From Bacteroidota bacterium (GTDB lineage: Bacteria; Bacteroidota; Bacteroidia; Chitinophagales; Chitinophagaceae): 64,000 bases of DNA. The DNA lies in assembly GCA_023423405.1 (NCBI GenBank), contig JAFAFR010000037.1, positions 310,001-374,000 of the forward strand, written 5' to 3'. A model generated the notes under the pieces. It searched no databases and was not told the DNA's origin. It worked only from the letters and a program-made list of their open reading frames with translations. Below, one piece after another: positions 61,201 through 64,000 of the stretch; position 1 is the stretch's first letter, and each line of letters starts with the position of its first letter. Position numbers and translations under genes: made by a program.

Positions 61201-63851
61201 CCTTTGGTGTCCCGGATAACGCCCTGCATAAACTCCCCGGTATTGGAGGAACCGCTACTATTGTGCGCTTCGTCCATAATGAAAATATTGCCCGGAGCAA
61301 TAGCCCGGAGGAAGTTGGGTTTTTCAGGCTTCTTTTCAGCAGAATTGAATTGGGTGTAGGTGGCTAATACAAAATCATAGCCCGCCGGTACTTCACGGGA
61401 AGCAATAATGCTTTGTTGCTCGCTAACGGGCGGCGCCTGGTAGATGACCAGCCCGTCTTCATCCTTGATATCTGTTTTGCTCTCCCGGCTGTTCACGATA
61501 AAAGGCCGCAGGTGCGCCGATCCGATGGCTGCCAGGTCACGGTAAATATCGCTGAACAGGTTGGCCTTTTCCGTCAGGAATACGGGTTTTAATCCCTGCA
61601 TCACGGCATAGCGTATCATAGCGGCAGCAATACGCCCTTTGCCGATACCTGTCTGGTCACCGATGATCATACCCTGGCCTCTTGCCTCGATATTGTATAT
61701 CGCCATTGCAATGGCATCTGTCTGTTCGGCTGACAGCACGTTGCACAGTGATGCCTTTGTGGGGTATTTTAATCGGTGGCGAACAAAATTGTCCATATCG
61801 CCGCCGACCTGTTGTTTTACCAGCTTTACCGCTTCGGAAGTTTCAAAAGCCATGCTGTCAGGCACTTGCGTGTTGAGTACAATGCAGGCTTCGGATGCCG
61901 GTTCATACGGTGCGCCAAGTTCACCCTGTTCAGGTTGTGATAGCAAGATGTAACCGGCTTTCTGTAATTGATCAATAATGGCAACCATCTTTTCTTTAGG
62001 TATGGTCAGGCCATGCACCTTTCTTCCTTTTATAACCGCAAACTGTGTCAGGGGTAGTGAAAACATATAGGCGAAACGTTCCGCATCCTGGTCAAAAGTT
62101 TTGTACCCGCCAGTCGTTTCCTCTTTCAAAAGAATGAGAATCTTATGTGAGTTGGCGTACTCTTTTCTGATGGCGAGATATTGCTGATAGATCTGCGGAT
62201 CGATATTACCAGGAATAGCAGGCAGTCCTTCCAATGGTTTTAATAGTTCCAGTTCAAGAGCCAATGCTTCGGCTTCCAGCTCCATACGTTTCATATCGGT
62301 TTTATTTGGATGAAGTAATTCATCAATGAGCGCCACACGATGCCCGCTTTTGACAATCTTGGAGAGGTATATATCCATTGAGTTGACAGGGATACGCAGG
62401 ATTGCCACACCTTTTCCCTTATAGAGCATTTCGGCACTAATGCGCAGGTCGGTCACTTTTTGCACGACTTGTGTATCTTTTCCGAAGACCAGGTAATCCT
62501 CATCTTCCCGGATAGCAAGTAAGGTGGCAGGATATTTAGGCTGGAGCGATAAGATTTTCTCATATAAGGCAACGTGATTGTCAAACGGCGTATTCTTTAC
62601 AGGGTCTATTTCCATTGCATCCATTACCCGCTCAAACAACTCATCAAATGTGTTTACTTCTTTATCGGTTGCAGCGTTATAAACCGGAGCATTCCCGAAA
62701 GGCATTTTCTTCCTGCCGTTTATTAAAATCAATCGCACATCAAAGGCAGTTCCTTGCCTTGAATACAGCTTATGCCCGTTGATATTGATAATATCAATGA
62801 CATGGTAACGGCTATACAGGTAATTCAGGAAAATACGCTGCTTACCGGCTTGTACCCGTCCCTTATCATCCCAACGGGTATGGCCGCCAATGATGATGGC
62901 CGCTTTCCCATAGGAAGCCATTGTGTCCAGCGCCCTTAATGCCATCACATGCTCCAATGCTTTTATACCAAAGGTTTCATAGTATAGTTTGGCTTCCATG
63001 TTCCCAAAAGGCGGATTCGTCAGCACCGCCCTGTATAGTCCCTGCTTTCCTACAAATGGTTTGGTGGCATCAAAATCGGTCACGTCCGCAAATCCTTGTG
63101 TTCGCAGGTTCCGGTTACGGGTGGTATCAATTTCATTGACATATACCCGTTCCGGTTTAGCAGCTATTGTCAGCAAACCGTTCCCGGCAGATGGCTCAAA
63201 TGCGAAGCCACCGTTGAACTGCAACTTGTCAATTTCACAAAAAACGCCCGCCAAATAACCAATCGGCGCAGGCGTAGAATATTGCTGTAACAAGATGGAT
63301 TGCGACGTACGATGAGAAAGATTAACCTGTAAGTAGTATAATTCGACAATCTTATCGAATCTCTCCTTAACCGTTCCCAGGCTATGCGCCAGTTGTCTTG
63401 CCCTGTTGACGATGGCTAATTCAGTAAGCTCTTTTACTTTGGTTTTATCAGTTATACCAAATGAAGCTGCCAGTTTTTCGATAGAACGTTTATTATCCTT
63501 TACTTTCTGCTGGAGCCGCTTGTTGACTGCTGTCAGATACTCCTTTTCACTACCTACAAGTGCTTTATCGGTAATGCCCAAAGAACTATCCTCGTCCCCA
63601 TGTGCCAGCTCCATCCATTCCCAATCGATGGCTGCCAAAAGGTATTCCATGCTTTCATACCAGGGGCTATCTCTATTAAAACCAATTATTTTAACGCCCC
63701 CTCTACGCTTTACAAAGCCTGTTACAGCTATTTGTTTATAATAAGTACCATTCCAATTGAAGGGTTCTTTGAAAGTGATGAGCTGCCCTTTCTTCCTGAC
63801 TGCCTTTACTTTCTTCTCATAAGTATCGTACAACTTTTTTCTAGGCTTCAT
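58266..63851 (-). CDS. Methyltransferase-strawberry-notch-type helicase fusion (polyvalent mobile-element protein)
   Basis: 1,861 residues. About 185-330 is an N6-adenine methyltransferase-like fold ('AFEPSAGNGLL' as motif I, 217-227; 'TNPPFG' as motif IV, 278-283). About 680-1,300 is an SF2-type helicase of the strawberry-notch class: Walker A 'GDQTGIGKGR' near 727, DEAH near 857, and 'EVQKRGRINRTGQI' (motif VI) near 1,250. The final 500 residues include coiled segments and a domain of unknown function, and residues 500-540 and the last 20 share the motif 'LELEAEALxLELELL'. P1 DarB has a similar methyltransferase-helicase layout and protects incoming DNA from type I restriction; the same role here is a hypothesis. 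Confidence 0.88.
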   Translation of the reverse strand: MKPRKKLYDTYEKKVKAVRKKGQLITFKEPFNWNGTYYKQIAVTGFVKRRGGVKIIGFNRDSPWYESMEYLLAAIDWEWMELAHGDEDSSLGITDKALVGSEKEYLTAVNKRLQQKVKDNKRSIEKLAASFGITDKTKVKELTELAIVNRARQLAHSLGTVKERFDKIVELYYLQVNLSHRTSQSILLQQYSTPAPIGYLAGVFCEIDKLQFNGGFAFEPSAGNGLLTIAAKPERVYVNEIDTTRNRNLRTQGFADVTDFDATKPFVGKQGLYRAVLTNPPFGNMEAKLYYETFGIKALEHVMALRALDTMASYGKAAIIIGGHTRWDDKGRVQAGKQRIFLNYLYSRYHVIDIININGHKLYSRQGTAFDVRLILINGRKKMPFGNAPVYNAATDKEVNTFDELFERVMDAMEIDPVKNTPFDNHVALYEKILSLQPKYPATLLAIREDEDYLVFGKDTQVVQKVTDLRISAEMLYKGKGVAILRIPVNSMDIYLSKIVKSGHRVALIDELLHPNKTDMKRMELEAEALALELELLKPLEGLPAIPGNIDPQIYQQYLAIRKEYANSHKILILLKEETTGGYKTFDQDAERFAYMFSLPLTQFAVIKGRKVHGLTIPKEKMVAIIDQLQKAGYILLSQPEQGELGAPYEPASEACIVLNTQVPDSMAFETSEAVKLVKQQVGGDMDNFVRHRLKYPTKASLCNVLSAEQTDAIAMAIYNIEARGQGMIIGDQTGIGKGRIAAAMIRYAVMQGLKPVFLTEKANLFSDIYRDLAAIGSAHLRPFIVNSRESKTDIKDEDGLVIYQAPPVSEQQSIIASREVPAGYDFVLATYTQFNSAEKKPEKPNFLRAIAPGNIFIMDEAHNSSGSSNTGEFMQGVIRDTKGVVFLSATFAKRPDNMPIYAMKTAIADCNMTRDDLVDAITKGGVALQEVLSSQLVAEGQMMRRERSFEGVEVNYISLDDKAEEHRAISDNITKILRYIISFQSVYVDKMVEELDEIAVAEGKEVEVREGTSQAGVDNLPYFSKVFQVINQMLFSLKAEAVAARTIARLKEGKKPVIAFASTMGSFIESMENEQGMPAGDGDTINTDFSEVLRRGLDGIMRYTEKDIDGNPVYKQFELSDLPAGAQQEYQRIMEKIQTVSTGISISPIDVIIKRIKDAGYSVAEVTGRKYEVQVNMKTGKGLVLSRKRINTNDAFRQFNNNEVDVLMINQSGSTGASAHAIPTAQVPKEQVQQRVMIVLQAELDISTEVQKRGRINRTGQILKPIYDYVTSAIPAEKRLMMMLQKKLKSLDANTTSNQKQSTKILDVPDFLNKYGDKIVKDYLTENKDVNDLLDDPLHLKDSDSDSGNNYAGAMEDAAHRVSGRVAVLSTQMQADFYNEISERYNDYVEYLKQVGEYDLEVEAMNLEAETTGSRVIKMGKGSDSAFGDDSILETVKANVLKKPFTKTELENLVNESLKGKDPQEVQQEMIQDYKVGIEERLAKDQADVHSKYDLLKMSIPAEKKVQKVLEKDGQAAWQQMIAEREAELEEARLSQLKQVERSFENKRVYLVKALNFFYPGRWLNYPVESYDGGNEVVPGVFIGWVIDKKKKNPYAPSAMKLRFAIANSNKYLAMPASYNEEIMAIIGNSTDAVQPPMEQLLRQWEDYTKQNNVDRKTRHIITGNLLQAFSDFKGKLVSYTTINKETKKGILLPENWNPGEQVQDRVVVPILKALPLIRSITTNGHIVTNNGISFFRQGDYFKIIVGASRVKGGDIYLDKDLLALVENNNFEKTSDKMVAKLPEQNIDRFVEVLQNNHSCSVMVHSSQVRDLKLDTGGKYSNRKPIPLPDEEKEEELPDNIRMLELEAEALSLELELLAA

Positions 63852-63869
63852 ATAAATACTTGAACCGTT

Positions 63870-64000
63870 TTAAATTCCATGCATCCTGATAGGATTTGCG
63901 TTATAGAAAGCCCTGGCAAAACCGGGTGGCGTTATGCTCCGCAACTCCTTTGTTTGCTCACTTTTCCCGCCAAGCAACTGTATCCAAGAACCCTGTTTGT
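63870..64000 (-). CDS. C-terminal end of an unidentified gene (partial)
   Basis: The minus-strand frame is open from the right edge to a stop at 63870-63872 and gives about 42 residues, ending 'ITPPGFARAFYNANPIRMHG' plus Ile. It ends 18 bases before the helicase start in the same direction, which fits an operon. Too short to assign. Confidence 0.4.
   Translation of the reverse strand, partial: KQGSWIQLLGGKSEQTKELRSITPPGFARAFYNANPIRMHGI

Larger units (their letters stand above)
42062..64000. mobile_element. Accessory defence island, probably part of a conjugative-type element
   Basis: This AT-richer block carries a recombinase, a shufflon-like type I restriction locus, a repeat-flanked protease-like gene, a short Argonaute operon, and a methyltransferase-helicase fusion with a RecA-like ATPase of the kind found on Bacteroidota conjugative elements. 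The left border is inferred from composition; the right border lies beyond the window. No attachment site or mobilisation gene was seen, so the mobile nature is inference. Confidence 0.45.

Noticed and set aside
1..64000. CRISPR arrays, rRNA or tRNA genes, insertion sequences
   Set aside because: No regularly spaced 25-40 base repeats, no conserved RNA signatures and no transposase motifs were found on either strand.

Overview
The window looks like a Bacteroidota chromosome, most likely a member of the Chitinophagaceae. The evidence is a SusC/SusD pair with an N-terminal STN domain, an ECF sigma/FecR pair, LytTR and NarL two-component systems, outer-membrane beta-barrel proteins with CarboxypepD_reg domains, MauE-like redox membrane proteins, and promoter-like TAnnTTTG motifs with few Shine-Dalgarno sites. 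I found no rRNA, tRNA, CRISPR array or recognisable insertion sequence.

Bases 1-41,809 read as GC-richer chromosomal backbone. In order they hold: the end of a TolC/OprM-type efflux channel; a short-chain dehydrogenase; two AraC-type regulators whose 3' ends overlap; a small MauE-like/secreted-peptide/propeller-like group; a polysaccharide-utilisation-type unit (FecR, SusC, SusD and a thioredoxin-fold protein ending in a DUF3738-like domain); a large secreted (putatively glycosidase-like) protein; a Fic AMPylase; an ECF sigma factor divergent from two tandem paralogous Xre-like regulators; a LytS/LytR pair behind an outer-membrane barrel protein; a DUF1624 membrane protein; a GH2 beta-galactosidase; a BNR-type propeller protein; a TPR lipoprotein; a FIST protein; an AAA/DUF4143 ATPase; a NarL-type response regulator with a TPR histidine kinase; and a trio of secreted proteins.

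Bases ~41,810-64,000 are an AT-richer accessory block that reads as a defence island on a conjugative-type element. First comes a phase-variable type I restriction-modification locus. It has a spare C-terminal hsdS cassette, a tyrosine recombinase, a complete hsdS on the plus strand, a facing N-terminal hsdS half on the minus strand, then (minus strand) a small unknown gene, a DUF3800 gene, hsdM and hsdR. Four copies of one 14-bp site lie exactly at the borders of the interchangeable hsdS halves, in the same reading frame, so inversion would swap DNA specificity. Next is a serine-protease-like SDH_sah gene with a small partner, flanked by 49-bp imperfect direct repeats.

The most notable system follows at 53,660-56,643: a two-gene short prokaryotic Argonaute operon. 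The first protein joins an N-terminal SMEK-type nuclease-like domain to a C-terminal APAZ-like region. The second, overlapping by one base, is a MID-PIWI short Argonaute with a degenerate catalytic site. By analogy with SPARTA and SPARSA it should sense invading nucleic acid through a guide and trigger the effector, but the SMEK effector class is unusual. The window ends with a RecA-like ATPase and a 1,861-residue methyltransferase/strawberry-notch-type helicase fusion typical of mobile elements, plus a partial gene at the right edge.
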